A stretch of 64,000 bases of DNA from JBAXTE01 sp963556065 (GTDB lineage: Bacteria > Bacteroidota > Bacteroidia > Bacteroidales > WCHB1-69): assembly GCA_963556065.3 (NCBI GenBank), contig CAUVYH020000021.1, positions 3,472 through 67,471 of the forward strand, in the 5' to 3' direction. Both the position numbers and the translations under genes were made by a program. Position 1 is the first letter of the stretch. Each line of letters opens with the position of its first letter. Shown in pieces: positions 26,939 to 36,475 of the stretch. The notes under the pieces are model-generated. The model had not been told where the DNA came from and did not search any database. It was given only the letters and a program-made list of their open reading frames with translations.

Positions 26939-27370
26939 TTACGCATTTTTATAAATTTCGAGTTCCGAAAAGAAAAATTGAGCTTCACGTAGTGCATTTT
27001 CATCGGAGTCGGATCCGTGAACGGCATTTTGCTGGATGTTAAGCCCGAACACGTTGCGAATGGTGCCGTCTTCTGCCAGCGAAGGATCGGTACTGCCAAT
27101 CAGTTTACGATAATCTTCAACGGCATTGCTTTTGGTCAGTATCAAGGCAATGATCGGCCCCGAACTCATAAACTTACAGAGATCGGTATAAAAAGGCCGA
27201 TCTGCATGTACTTTGTAAAAAAGCTGAGCTTCTTTATAGCTTAACCGGGTCATTTTCATTGCAATGATATGAAATCCCTGCTCATAAATCATCGTTATAA
27301 TTTCGCCTGCATGCTTGTTGTGAAAAGCGGTCGGCTTAATCATTGAAAAAGTAAAATTTCCTAATTCCAT
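26939..27370 (-). CDS. ndk: nucleoside diphosphate kinase
   Basis: Transfers the gamma phosphate between nucleoside triphosphates and diphosphates. Family segments are FSMIKPTAFHNKHAGEI, the ATP-site region YKVHADRPFYTDLCKFMSSGP, IGSTDPSLAEDGTIRNVFG and the phospho-His site NAVHGSDSDENA. The length of 143 residues is normal. It lies about 200 bases upstream of rplS on the same strand but is separated from it by the rplS promoter. Confidence 0.96.
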   Translation of the reverse strand: MELGNFTFSMIKPTAFHNKHAGEIITMIYEQGFHIIAMKMTRLSYKEAQLFYKVHADRPFYTDLCKFMSSGPIIALILTKSNAVEDYRKLIGSTDPSLAEDGTIRNVFGLNIQQNAVHGSDSDENALREAQFFFSELEIYKNA

Positions 27371-27574
27371 AATGTAAATGATTTGTTCTTTTTATGGTGT
27401 AAAGATACAAGTTTTTATAACGATTCGATTTGTTTTTTTATGAAATAATATTGGGGGTTATTGTTTTGAATATTTTATGCAACATAAAAGAAACAAAGTG
27501 GTTATAGCATATATTCTAAAAGCTTAAAGCATTTTACTTTATTTCTTTTGGAATGAAAAAAATAATTTGTCAAA

Positions 27575-27607
27575 TTGAAAATGTTGATAATTAATGATTT
27601 ATATTTG
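27575..27607 (+). promoter_or_regulatory. promoter of the pirin-family gene
   Basis: TTG at 27575-27577, 22-base spacer, TATATTTG at 27600-27607. It leaves an untranslated leader of nearly 90 bases before the ATG at 27704. Confidence 0.5.
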
Positions 27608-27703
27608 TAAAATAAAGCGTGATCAGAGCTAATGCATTCGTCCAAGTATATAACAATGTTTGGTTTGTGTCCGCAAATTTTAATTGATTAAAAAGGAGGT
27701 GAT

Positions 27704-28588
27704 ATGTCTGTAAGAAAATGTACACGGGTTGTAAGAGGATTATCTGCTGTTGATGGTGCCGGAGTTCGTTTGCGTAGAGTCCTTGGACTAAAAACAGTGA
27801 AGGATTTCGATCCGTTCTTAATGCTGGATGGCTTTGACTCTAGCAATCCCGACGATTATATTAAAGGATTTCCATGGCATCCTCATCGTGGAATAGAAAC
27901 GGTAACCTACCTGCTACAGGGCAAAATAGAACATGGGGATAGTTTGGGGAATCATGGAGTGATAGAGGATAATCAATGTCAGTGGATGACTGCCGGATCG
28001 GGAATTATTCATCAGGAGATGCCCAAAGTTTCTGAGCATTTACTGGGGTGCCAGCTTTGGATCAATCTTCCCCAAAAAGACAAAATGACGTATCCTGTAT
28101 ATCGCGATATTCGGGAACAAGATATGCCTGTAGTTCGGGAGCAAAATGCAGTAATTCGTGTTTTATCAGGAAAATACCGCAATCATCAAGGAGCCGTGAG
28201 CGGCGATTATGTAAAAGTTCAGTATTTGGATGTTGCTTTAAACCCCAATGCTGTTTGGAGCTATGGAGAATCTTCTAACGATAGGACTTTGTTTCTCTAC
28301 CTGATTAAAGGAACTTTAGCGGCGGATGAGACACTGTCCGATTTTGAAGAAAAAGCATGCGCAATCCTTATGTCAGCTTCATCGGAAAATAATACCGACT
28401 ACGATGAAGTAACCGTTAAGGCCGGAGCTGAAGGTGCAAGGTTTTTCCTTATCGCGGCAACACCGCTTAAAGAAACCGTGGCGTGGGGCGGACCTATTGT
28501 TATGAATACGGAAGAAGAATTGAATGAAGCATTCAGCGAATTGGATAACGGCACCTTTATTAAACACGACAAGCCACAAATCCGGTAA
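27704..28588 (+). CDS. pirin family protein
   Basis: Bicupin of the pirin family, 294 residues. The metal-binding N-terminal cupin is visible: DPFLMLDGFDS, the HPHRGIETVTYLLQGKIEHGDSLGN region with its His ligands, and WMTAGSGIIHQEMP; the C-terminal cupin follows from about residue 190. Some pirins are quercetin dioxygenases and others transcription cofactors, so the role here is open. AGGAGG is present 8 bases before the ATG, unusually strong for this window. Confidence 0.9.
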   Translation: MSVRKCTRVVRGLSAVDGAGVRLRRVLGLKTVKDFDPFLMLDGFDSSNPDDYIKGFPWHPHRGIETVTYLLQGKIEHGDSLGNHGVIEDNQCQWMTAGSGIIHQEMPKVSEHLLGCQLWINLPQKDKMTYPVYRDIREQDMPVVREQNAVIRVLSGKYRNHQGAVSGDYVKVQYLDVALNPNAVWSYGESSNDRTLFLYLIKGTLAADETLSDFEEKACAILMSASSENNTDYDEVTVKAGAEGARFFLIAATPLKETVAWGGPIVMNTEEELNEAFSELDNGTFIKHDKPQIR

Positions 28589-28670
28589 CCTTGAATTGGA
28601 GTTAAACGACTTCCAATCATGAATTTTGTATTTGAAAATTGATAAAAAACAACCTCCAAAATTAAATGCT

Positions 28671-29855
28671 ATGAAAAAATTATGTGCTTCAATTTGTATC
28701 ATGCTGGCTTCCATATTCAGCTATGCGCAAATGTCAACCACCCCAAAGCAAAACATCGGAACAAACCAACGAAAAGATGTAACCGATGATTTTATTGCGA
28801 ACATTAGTTATAGTAATTGCAATTCTGCACACGTCAATTGTAGCTACCAGGGAGATTTTTTATCCTGCTACTGGGATTTTGGAGATGGGTACCATTACTA
28901 TTCCATCAATTACAACAGTGCTTCCCATAGTTATACTCAGCCGGGAACCTATTCGGTAACATTAACGGTTGTATATCAAGGAGATACTACCGTTATTACA
29001 AAGCCAAGCTTAATCACTATCAGAAACATCCCCAACGTGAGCTATAATTATACCGTCAGCGATACATTGCTATTTGCGCCATTAACCGTTTCTTTTACCA
29101 ATCAAACAGTCCCCGGCGACGGAGATACCCTGAATTATACTTGGAATTTCGGCGATTCACTGACTTCTCATGATACAAACACCACCCATGCATTTATTAC
29201 GCCCGGTTTGTATGATGTTTCGTTAACCGTTACCGATAATTATGGCTGTTACATGGGCTACAATAATCCGATAGTGGTAAAAGATACGGCTCAACGGGGT
29301 GAAATTAGTTATATCACCAGTGGTTGCGATAATGAGGGCACTTCGCCCTGTGGCTTTACCAAACATTATGTAATGCAAAATGATACGGTTAAAATTTACG
29401 GTCTGATTTATGAAAACTGTTGCGGCACTAAAACAATCACCATTAATACAACTCCGGATACCATTCATATCCGAAAATGGAATGCTGGACCGTTGTGTAC
29501 TTGCTCCTGCGGGTTTTGTTTTGCCATAAATGTCCCAAACATCACTCAGGATTCCATTTATGTGGATTTTGATATGGAAGTAGTGCTGGTTACTAAACTG
29601 ATGAATGGAATTGAAAAACCGAATCCGGTACAAGACTTTGTTTTCTATCCTAATCCGGCAACCGATAACTTAACCATTGAGGTTTTTCAAAAATCGACCA
29701 TAGATATCCTGAATGCGGAAGGGCAAATCGTGAAGACGGTTAAAGAGGCAAGTTCGAAGACAACCGTTGATTTGAAAGCCCTGCCAAGTGGCGTTTATAT
29801 AGTTAAATCTAAGAGCGATAAGGGTATTGCAATAAAGAAGTTTATTAAAGAGTAA
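28671..29855 (+). CDS. PKD-domain protein with type IX secretion sorting signal
   Basis: Secreted protein of 394 residues from the ATG at 28671, which opens a clear signal peptide (MKKLCASICIMLASIFSYAQ). Two PKD domains follow, each with the WDFGDG/WNFGDS motif (at about 60-145 and 150-235). Then comes a Cys-rich segment (CCGTKT..., CTCSCGFCF) not seen in ordinary PKD proteins, and finally a Por/T9SS C-terminal sorting domain (FVFYPNPATDNLTIEVF to GIAIKKFIKE). It should be exported by Sec, then by type IX, and anchored on or released from the cell surface. No enzyme domain. Confidence 0.85.
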   Translation: MKKLCASICIMLASIFSYAQMSTTPKQNIGTNQRKDVTDDFIANISYSNCNSAHVNCSYQGDFLSCYWDFGDGYHYYSINYNSASHSYTQPGTYSVTLTVVYQGDTTVITKPSLITIRNIPNVSYNYTVSDTLLFAPLTVSFTNQTVPGDGDTLNYTWNFGDSLTSHDTNTTHAFITPGLYDVSLTVTDNYGCYMGYNNPIVVKDTAQRGEISYITSGCDNEGTSPCGFTKHYVMQNDTVKIYGLIYENCCGTKTITINTTPDTIHIRKWNAGPLCTCSCGFCFAINVPNITQDSIYVDFDMEVVLVTKLMNGIEKPNPVQDFVFYPNPATDNLTIEVFQKSTIDILNAEGQIVKTVKEASSKTTVDLKALPSGVYIVKSKSDKGIAIKKFIKE

Positions 29856-29977
29856 CCGCTAAAACGGGAGTGCCTTATAGTCTTAAAATTTCGACATGAA
29901 CAAAAACGACGACGTTAGACAAAACGAAAATTAGAAGTATTATTTGATACTAAAATATCATTTTCCCCAATACTGGT

Positions 29978-30217
29978 TTGGGAATTAAAAAATTATTATC
30001 TAAATTTGTCGGTGCAATAATACATCGAATTGCCATGAATGAAAAAATAAACAGAGAATCGATTAAAATTTCAATAACATTAGGTGTTTATCTGATGTAT
30101 AAGGATATAGGTAATTTATTCAATTTAAACTCAAGTATGATATTGTCGCCTAATGTTGGCTATTCAATTGTTATATGCAATCAAATAAAAAAACTACCCT
30201 CGATAATTAAGAATTAA
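29978..30217 (+). CDS. doubtful small open frame
   Basis: A 79-residue frame starting at a TTG, open from a stop at 29951. The product has no recognised motif and no signal peptide, and the composition is no better than spacer. It could be a remnant of a larger gene. The rest of the 29856-30255 spacer holds nothing else that I recognise. Confidence 0.15.
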   Translation: MGIKKLLSKFVGAIIHRIAMNEKINRESIKISITLGVYLMYKDIGNLFNLNSSMILSPNVGYSIVICNQIKKLPSIIKN

Positions 30218-30255
30218 AAGTGCGGAGTCAGCACGATAAACACTGACATGATAAA

Positions 30256-31431
30256 ATGAAAAAATATTTATTTTTAATGTTATTTCTAGCCATTTTGCAA
30301 TGTAGCAATGCTCAATGGAGTCAAATTACATCGCCTTATGCCGGAAATTTTTGGGCAATAAAATTTTTTAATCAAAACATTGGCTATATCGGTGGAAATA
30401 CAGCTATTTTAAAAACTACAGATGGAGGGAATACCTGGACTTCAACAAGCATAAGCAATTTTATGATAAATAGTTTTTCATTTCCTAGCGCAACGGTTGG
30501 ATATTATGGTTCAAATAATAATGTTGTTGCTAAAACCACTGATCAGGGTGCTAGTTGGATAAATCAGAATCCAAATGCAGATCCGTATGCAATATTATCA
30601 GTGAGTTTCCCAACCATAGATGTTGGATATGCAGTTGGTAATGCAGGTGTAATAAGAAAAACTACCAATGGAGGAACATCATGGACTACCCAAAGTTCTG
30701 GATTGACAACAGATATAAATGAAGTATATTTTTTCGATGTAAATATAGGTATATGTGTTGGCAATAGTGGTAAAATCAAACGGACTATCGATGGTGGAGC
30801 TAGCTGGAGTACAGTTGCAAGTGGTGTTACTGGAAATCTTTATGATCTCTATTTTATTGATGCAAATACTGGATTTATAGCTGGAGCCTCAGGTAAAATT
30901 CTGAAAACAACTGATGGGGGATTATCCTGGACCTCATTAACAACAGCTACTACTCAATGGTTGTATGCCATTTGCTTCAAAAATTCTTTAGAAGGATACG
31001 CAGGCGGTGCAAGTGGAACAATGCTAAAAACAACAGATGGTGGAGCAACATGGCAACCAGAAGTTACAGGTATTACTTCACAGGCAATAAATGATATTGC
31101 GTATGTAAATAATAGATTTATTGCTGTTGCAGGTCAAGGCATAATACTTACCAATGGAACTACAGGAATTAATCAAAATCAGAAGGAACATTCTTCTGTC
31201 GCTATTTCTCCAAATCCTGCATCAGATTTTGTTTCAATAAATTTTGAAAATACTAAATATCTGAAAATTACAATAGATGTTTTTGATGTGAAAGGTGTTT
31301 TGATGAAATCCGTAATACTTGGCGAAAATCAACATATACTTAATGTTGAAGATTTAAATAATGGAATTTATATGATTGTTGTAAAATCAAAGGACTTTAC
31401 AGAAAGTCAAAGATTAATAATTCAAAGGTAA
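30256..31431 (+). CDS. YCF48/BNR-like beta-propeller with type IX sorting signal
   Basis: Secreted 391-residue protein with a signal peptide (MKKYLFLMLFLAILQCSNA). From about residue 25 to 290 it has six or seven repeats of the kind GTILKTTDGGxTWxxxxSG (for example KILKTTDGGLSWTSL and TMLKTTDGGATWQPE), the Ycf48/BNR propeller seen in many Bacteroidetes surface proteins. The last 70 residues are a Por/T9SS sorting domain (VAISPNPASDFVSINF...GIYMIVVKSKD...RLIIQR). No Asp-box hydrolase residues support sialidase activity; the role is unknown. Confidence 0.85.
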   Translation: MKKYLFLMLFLAILQCSNAQWSQITSPYAGNFWAIKFFNQNIGYIGGNTAILKTTDGGNTWTSTSISNFMINSFSFPSATVGYYGSNNNVVAKTTDQGASWINQNPNADPYAILSVSFPTIDVGYAVGNAGVIRKTTNGGTSWTTQSSGLTTDINEVYFFDVNIGICVGNSGKIKRTIDGGASWSTVASGVTGNLYDLYFIDANTGFIAGASGKILKTTDGGLSWTSLTTATTQWLYAICFKNSLEGYAGGASGTMLKTTDGGATWQPEVTGITSQAINDIAYVNNRFIAVAGQGIILTNGTTGINQNQKEHSSVAISPNPASDFVSINFENTKYLKITIDVFDVKGVLMKSVILGENQHILNVEDLNNGIYMIVVKSKDFTESQRLIIQR

Positions 31432-31579
31432 GATTGGTTGTATATAACAAAGGGCTTTTCCTATTTAGGGTTTGGGGCAGAAAAGAACTATTGCACACTT
31501 GATATAAAGTTGTGTCGATAGACAGGAAAGTCTCATAAATGCCCTCATAGGTTAAGCCCTTGATTGTTTACAGAATAAT

Positions 31580-32157
31580 ATGAAAAAAGGACTATTTATA
31601 ATAGGAATTTTACTGATTTTAACTTTTTTTAAAAGTTTAGCTCAAGAAAATAGTGATGCTTCTTTTAAGTATTATTTTAATCAATTAGACGGGCTAAAAG
31701 ATAAAAGCGATTTAGTTATTACAAAAACTAAAACAGACTCAATCTGTGAATTTAATGTTGTTGGAACTGTTGTTTATGAGCGAGAAATTGGAAAAGATTC
31801 TGTTGAGTATGTTCCATCTTTTGCATATCTTATCATGACTAATAAAGCAGACACCGTTGAAACAAGTTTAAGTGAAAATTTTAAGATTAAAATATCAGAA
31901 GGAAAATACCAATGGATATTTCAAGAGATGGGGCTGGTTTTATTGCAAAGACAATTAGAATTAAGAAAAATGTTTTATACACATTTTATGTAAAACTTAA
32001 AACTAGAAGAATGATTCAAGATATTGAATACAATTGCAAGGAAAAATTAAGCAAAAAGGAGATTAAAGCAATTAAAAGACACTATAAAAACCCCGAAAAG
32101 TATCCATTAATAAAAACAAATTGCGGTTGTGAAATTTCAATGACAATTTATGGATGA
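31580..32157 (+). pseudogene. frameshifted exported protein with carboxypeptidase-regulatory-like pattern
   Basis: Two overlapping frames belong to one gene. The first (31580-31993) has a signal peptide (MKKGLFIIGILLILTFFKSLAQ) and runs to KIKISEGKYQ; the second (from 31912) continues with DISRDGAGFIAKTIRIKKNVLYTFYVKLK. The join completes a beta-sandwich pattern typical of regulatory-like domains on surface proteins; after the join the first frame reads nonsense. The shift falls near 31910-31915, without a homopolymer. Genuine decay, a sequencing error or recoding are all possible. Family unknown. Confidence 0.6.
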
Positions 32158-32257
32158 AAAATTAAAAACGGCAGCGATAGGCGGATGATAATCGGGGTGA
32201 ATACCAGAGCTATAAATCGTTAGTATTTATAATATTGAGAACCAAAACTTGAAAATT

Positions 32258-33148
32258 ATGAGAAAAATTCTGATCTATTTTGCTTCGGTTTTTATTTTCG
32301 TTGCATGTACCAGCAATTCAGATGAAAAAGATCAAAAGCCATTTACTTCCACTGAAAGAAAAACCATTGAAGATTTTGTAAACAGATTGACTGAAAGTTT
32401 TAATAAGTATGAATATGATTTGGTTAGAAATTCTTGGGATAAAGAGGCGTTCCGCAAGAGAGTCAAGAAATTGGACAACTCGGAACAGCGAATTTTCAAC
32501 CAATATTATGAGAAAGAGTTGTCAACGGTAATTTCAAATGTCAATATCGACTTTGTAAATAAATTGAAGTATAACCAAGGGCGGTTGATGCTTTCCCAAC
32601 TTACTTTTAATGCAGGTTATGCGGAAATAGTTTATTCCTTAATCTTCTCCGGTAATGTCGATTTTTGGAAATACAGAATTGAATTGATCAATAATTCTCC
32701 GAAATTGACGGATTACTATTCGTACAGGGACGAATTGTGGCAGAGCGAAAACATGAAAAATATAATGAACTTAAATTCTACATATACATCGGTTTCTAAG
32801 GAAAGACAACAGACAAACTGGAGTATGGCTGAATCGGAGAGATATTTGCGTGCCGGTGACTCAATCAGAGCATTGGAAGAGTTATATAATATCCCCAAAA
32901 CCCACGTCATAAATTCCATAAGCATAAAAAGAATTAATTTAGCCCAACAAATCAGCGATTCTGTTTTTAGTTCCGCTTTGAAAAAGGAAAAGGAAATGAA
33001 TAACGGAATTTATATCAATTATTTATACTGCTACTACTTTCAGGATACCGCTGGGTTAAATCAAATATTTTCAAGATTAGAAAATGAAGTTGGAAAGGAT
33101 AATGAAATATTGGATTCACTGAAAACCTTAAACTATTTTTGGCGGTAA
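32258..33148 (+). CDS. hypothetical lipoprotein
   Basis: A 296-residue product starting at the ATG at 32258 (the upstream TTG is weaker). The N-terminus MRKILIYFASVFIFVACTSNS has a lipobox (FVAC), so it should be a lipoprotein. The body is helical and charged, with DFVNRLTESFNKYEYDLVRNSWD at the start and a TPR-like end (AESERYLRAGDSIRALEELYNIP). I do not recognise a domain. It stands alone in the accessory block. Confidence 0.7.
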   Translation: MRKILIYFASVFIFVACTSNSDEKDQKPFTSTERKTIEDFVNRLTESFNKYEYDLVRNSWDKEAFRKRVKKLDNSEQRIFNQYYEKELSTVISNVNIDFVNKLKYNQGRLMLSQLTFNAGYAEIVYSLIFSGNVDFWKYRIELINNSPKLTDYYSYRDELWQSENMKNIMNLNSTYTSVSKERQQTNWSMAESERYLRAGDSIRALEELYNIPKTHVINSISIKRINLAQQISDSVFSSALKKEKEMNNGIYINYLYCYYFQDTAGLNQIFSRLENEVGKDNEILDSLKTLNYFWR

Positions 33149-33239
33149 CTGGGTTTTATCGGGCATGATTTTCATCTCTTTCTTTTTTATGTGTTTACGG
33201 TAAAATATTCAAAACAAGAGCGGCAAGCGAAAGGGAATT

Positions 33240-33253
33240 GGGGTTTAAACCCC
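33240..33253. repeat. 14-bp perfect palindrome
   Basis: GGGGTTTAAACCCC in the spacer before the WG-repeat gene. No T tract follows, so it is not an obvious terminator; it could be a protein site or chance. Confidence 0.4.
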
Positions 33254-33349
33254 GCAAAGGAATATTCTGTAGTTACTTGGTGTATAAAGTAGAGCGGTTT
33301 GAAAAATTAGGATAATGAACAATATTTATTTAATGAATTAAGAATTCAA

Positions 33350-35333
33350 ATGAGCATGAAATATCTTATAACTTGTTTTTGCCTATTATGTGGTTTGAAT
33401 AGTGCATTTACGCAGTCAGACACTATTCGATGGGGCAAGTATCTATTCATTAATACGCGTTTAGTAGAAAATGGTTTTGGGAAATCTGTGTATGAATATC
33501 AAGATACGCTCGGAAATGTTCTTATCTCACGAGAAAAATACGGTCAACTCGGCACTCCTGACGAATATGGATTTATTAATGCATGGAAGCAAGTGTCGTC
33601 AGATGATGTCGAAAACAATGTCGGCTTTATTGATATTCATGACAATGTTTTAATCCCTTTTAATTATTCTCGGGTATTTTCGTTTAACCATAATTTGGCT
33701 TGTGCTAATAAAGATGGCAAAACAGGCTACATCAATCGCAAAGGGGAAACCGTAATCCCTTTTATATACGATTCTTATGCAGATTTTAATGATGATGGTG
33801 TTGTTGTCATAGAAAAAGAGAATATAAAAATACTTATTGATACGTTGGGAAATGAAATTATTGGCGTAAATCACGGGTATGAAGAAATCAATGAAAATTT
33901 TCCTGATGATCATGTTTTATGGATAAAGAAAAATGGGAAATGGGCTTTTTTTGATTTGAAGGGTAAACCATTAACTCCTTTTGTTTTTGATGAAATGCAT
34001 CCTGCTAATATCTGTTCCTACCAGCCTAACTTATGGTATGGAAAGAATTTAAGATGGTTTTACAAGGGATTAATCGTAGTTGAAAAAAACGGCCAATTTG
34101 CAGTCCTTAACGAAAAAATGGAGTATGTAGTGCCTTGGGAAACATATCAATGGATTTCTCCAATGAGTATTGGTGGTTTAATGATTGTGAAACAAAAGAA
34201 CAAGTACGGGTTGCTAAATCATCAATTAAAATTAATACAACCTGTTGAATTTGATACCATTTCAAATTATCCATCAATAAACCATGAACAAAACTATCCA
34301 TCATTTTGGGCGAAGAAAAATGGCAAATACTACATATTTGATACTTTGGGACAGTGGAAGGACAATATTGAATACGATTATATAAATTTATTACAAGCCA
34401 ATTTTTATTTAGTAAGGAAAGGTAAATTGAAATGGCGTCTGGATCGTTACGGTACGCCGATAATTGAAGATTATACGATTGTAAGGGAAGATGAGGATGG
34501 TTTTATTGTCAAAAAAGACACTCTATTCGGTTATATTGATACAAGAAATGAAATAATTTTACCTTTTGAATATGAAGACATTATTGGGGAACATCTGGGG
34601 AATATTTTTGTAAAAAAGAATGGCAAATGGGGAGTAGTGGATGATGAGAATCAACAATTGGTGCCATGTAAGTATGATTATATTGCTTATGCTTGGGACG
34701 ATGACAAAAATAAAAATGGTAGAAATTATATTGTGGTTCAAAATGATAAGTTCGGAAAAGTAACGGAAAATGGAGAAGAAATTTTCCCTTGCATGTATGA
34801 TGGTATCACAACTTGGGTAGAATATGGACCAGATGGCCATTATGTGATGATTGGCAATAAAATGGGCTTAATAGATGAAACCGGCAATACCATGATTCCA
34901 ATTCAATATGAAAATGTTGTATGTTTGTATGGCACAAAATGGGCGATAATTTATGATAAAGGGAAAATGGGACTTTTTGACATAAAAAACAAGTCGTTTT
35001 TTTTTGCCGTTAGAATATGATTATTTGCATGTTGATCATGATTTGTTTGGATTTGAGAAAAACAAACCGCTTCGAATTATTACTTATAAAAATGGTGTGG
35101 TAAATATTTTGGATGAAAAAGGAAAAGTTGTTCAATCTAAAGTCTCAAAAACAAAGATAAGAAATGAGTATGAGATAGATATTGATGCATATCAATATTC
35201 TCCGTGTTCTTACGAATTACTAATGATGTCTCATAATAGAACTTTCCAACCACCAGATTGCTTATTGAATACATTAAAAGAATATAATAATAACACTGAA
35301 TCCATCTATTACAAAATGGGAAAAAATGAATAA
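33350..35333 (+). pseudogene. WG-repeat protein, frameshifted at a T9 run
   Basis: Exported protein (signal peptide MKYLITCFCLLCGLNSAFTQ) made of WG repeats, each about 25-60 residues, such as KKNGKWGVVDDENQQLVPCKYDYI and GNKMGLIDETGNTMIPIQYE. The first frame ends at 35020 just after a run of nine T (34997-35005); the +1 frame continues with LPLEYDYLHVDHDLFGFEKN, which is the missing end of the last repeat, and runs to 35333. Loss of one T would restore a single protein of about 660 residues. Function of these repeats is not established. Confidence 0.8.
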
Positions 35334-35436
35334 CAAGATGATAAAGAAATAATTCGGTAGATAATAAACAAGGCTTCAAGCATTGCAAAGCAAATAGCAT
35401 TGGAGAATCAAATATTAATCGTAAACATGTATAATA

Positions 35437-35877
35437 ATGACCCAAAAGTTACAAAACATTCAATTATTGAGAGATTCCGAAATTATTCCAACGGAGAAGG
35501 TATTGGAAAATGCACTTGGTAAAGAGGCTTATGCTGTTTACCAAGAATTGACCAAAATTATAACAAGTACAGCGTTTGAATTAAATCCTCAATGGAATTA
35601 TTATAACGACGGAAAAGCATGGCTTTGTAAAGTGATTTACAAGAAAAAAACAGTTTTTTGGCTTTCTGTTTGGGAAAAGCAAATTAAGATAAGTCTCTAT
35701 TTTACCGAAAAAACTCGCCCCGGTGTTTTTGAGTTGCCAATAAACGAGAAAATTAAGCAAACCTTTCGGGAAACTAAAAGCATTGGAAAGCTCATCCCTT
35801 TAATTTTTTGTATTGAGAAAAAAGAGCAATTGGAAGACCTGAAAGAAGTCATCAAATACAAGAAAGGGCTAAAATAA
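35437..35877 (+). CDS. DUF3788 family protein
   Basis: A 146-residue cytosolic protein matching the DUF3788 pattern: LRDSEIIPTEKVLENALG at the N-terminus, WNYYNDGKAWLCKVIYKKKTVFWLSVW in the middle, and KLIPLIFCIEKKEQLEDL near the end. Members are small single-domain proteins without known function. It is monocistronic here. The spacer after it (35878-36221) has one member of a dispersed repeat at about 35967-35998. Confidence 0.7.
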   Translation: MTQKLQNIQLLRDSEIIPTEKVLENALGKEAYAVYQELTKIITSTAFELNPQWNYYNDGKAWLCKVIYKKKTVFWLSVWEKQIKISLYFTEKTRPGVFELPINEKIKQTFRETKSIGKLIPLIFCIEKKEQLEDLKEVIKYKKGLK

Positions 35878-36475
35878 TAATTTGTATTATTTACAGACAG
35901 AAAAGTGAACTGACATTTTGAATACCATACTTCGGTAATGTTTTGTAACACACTAATTATCAGTGCTTTGTCATTCCGAGCCGTAGCGAGAAATCTCACT
36001 GATAATCAATTGGTTACAATTTTTTAAAGTTCGTGGAATGAAAAATTTACCGGAGTAATGTGAATGTAAACAACGGAATAAATACGACTCGAAAAAGCAA
36101 AAAATGAAATTGCGAAGATTGATAGACCGGATAATTGGAAAAAATACGTTAAACAAAAAATATGAATTGAATTAAATAAAACGTTCAATCACTTTTGTAG
36201 TTTTATAAATATAGTCGAAAAATGAATTTAAGAGTACAATTCAATACTGTGAATGTTGACTGGGATGTAGTTACCGGCATTCTTCAAAAGGCAGGGATGG
36301 CTTATAGAACCGCCGAAATTCACAAACGAGCATTTGATAATAGCTATACTGTGGTATTTGTTTTTGATGATGAAAAATTAATAGGTTTTGGCAGAGCGCT
36401 TTCGGATGGAGAGCATCAAGCTGCAATTTATGATGTTGCGGTGCTTCCCGATTATCAAACCCTAACTCCGCAGAA

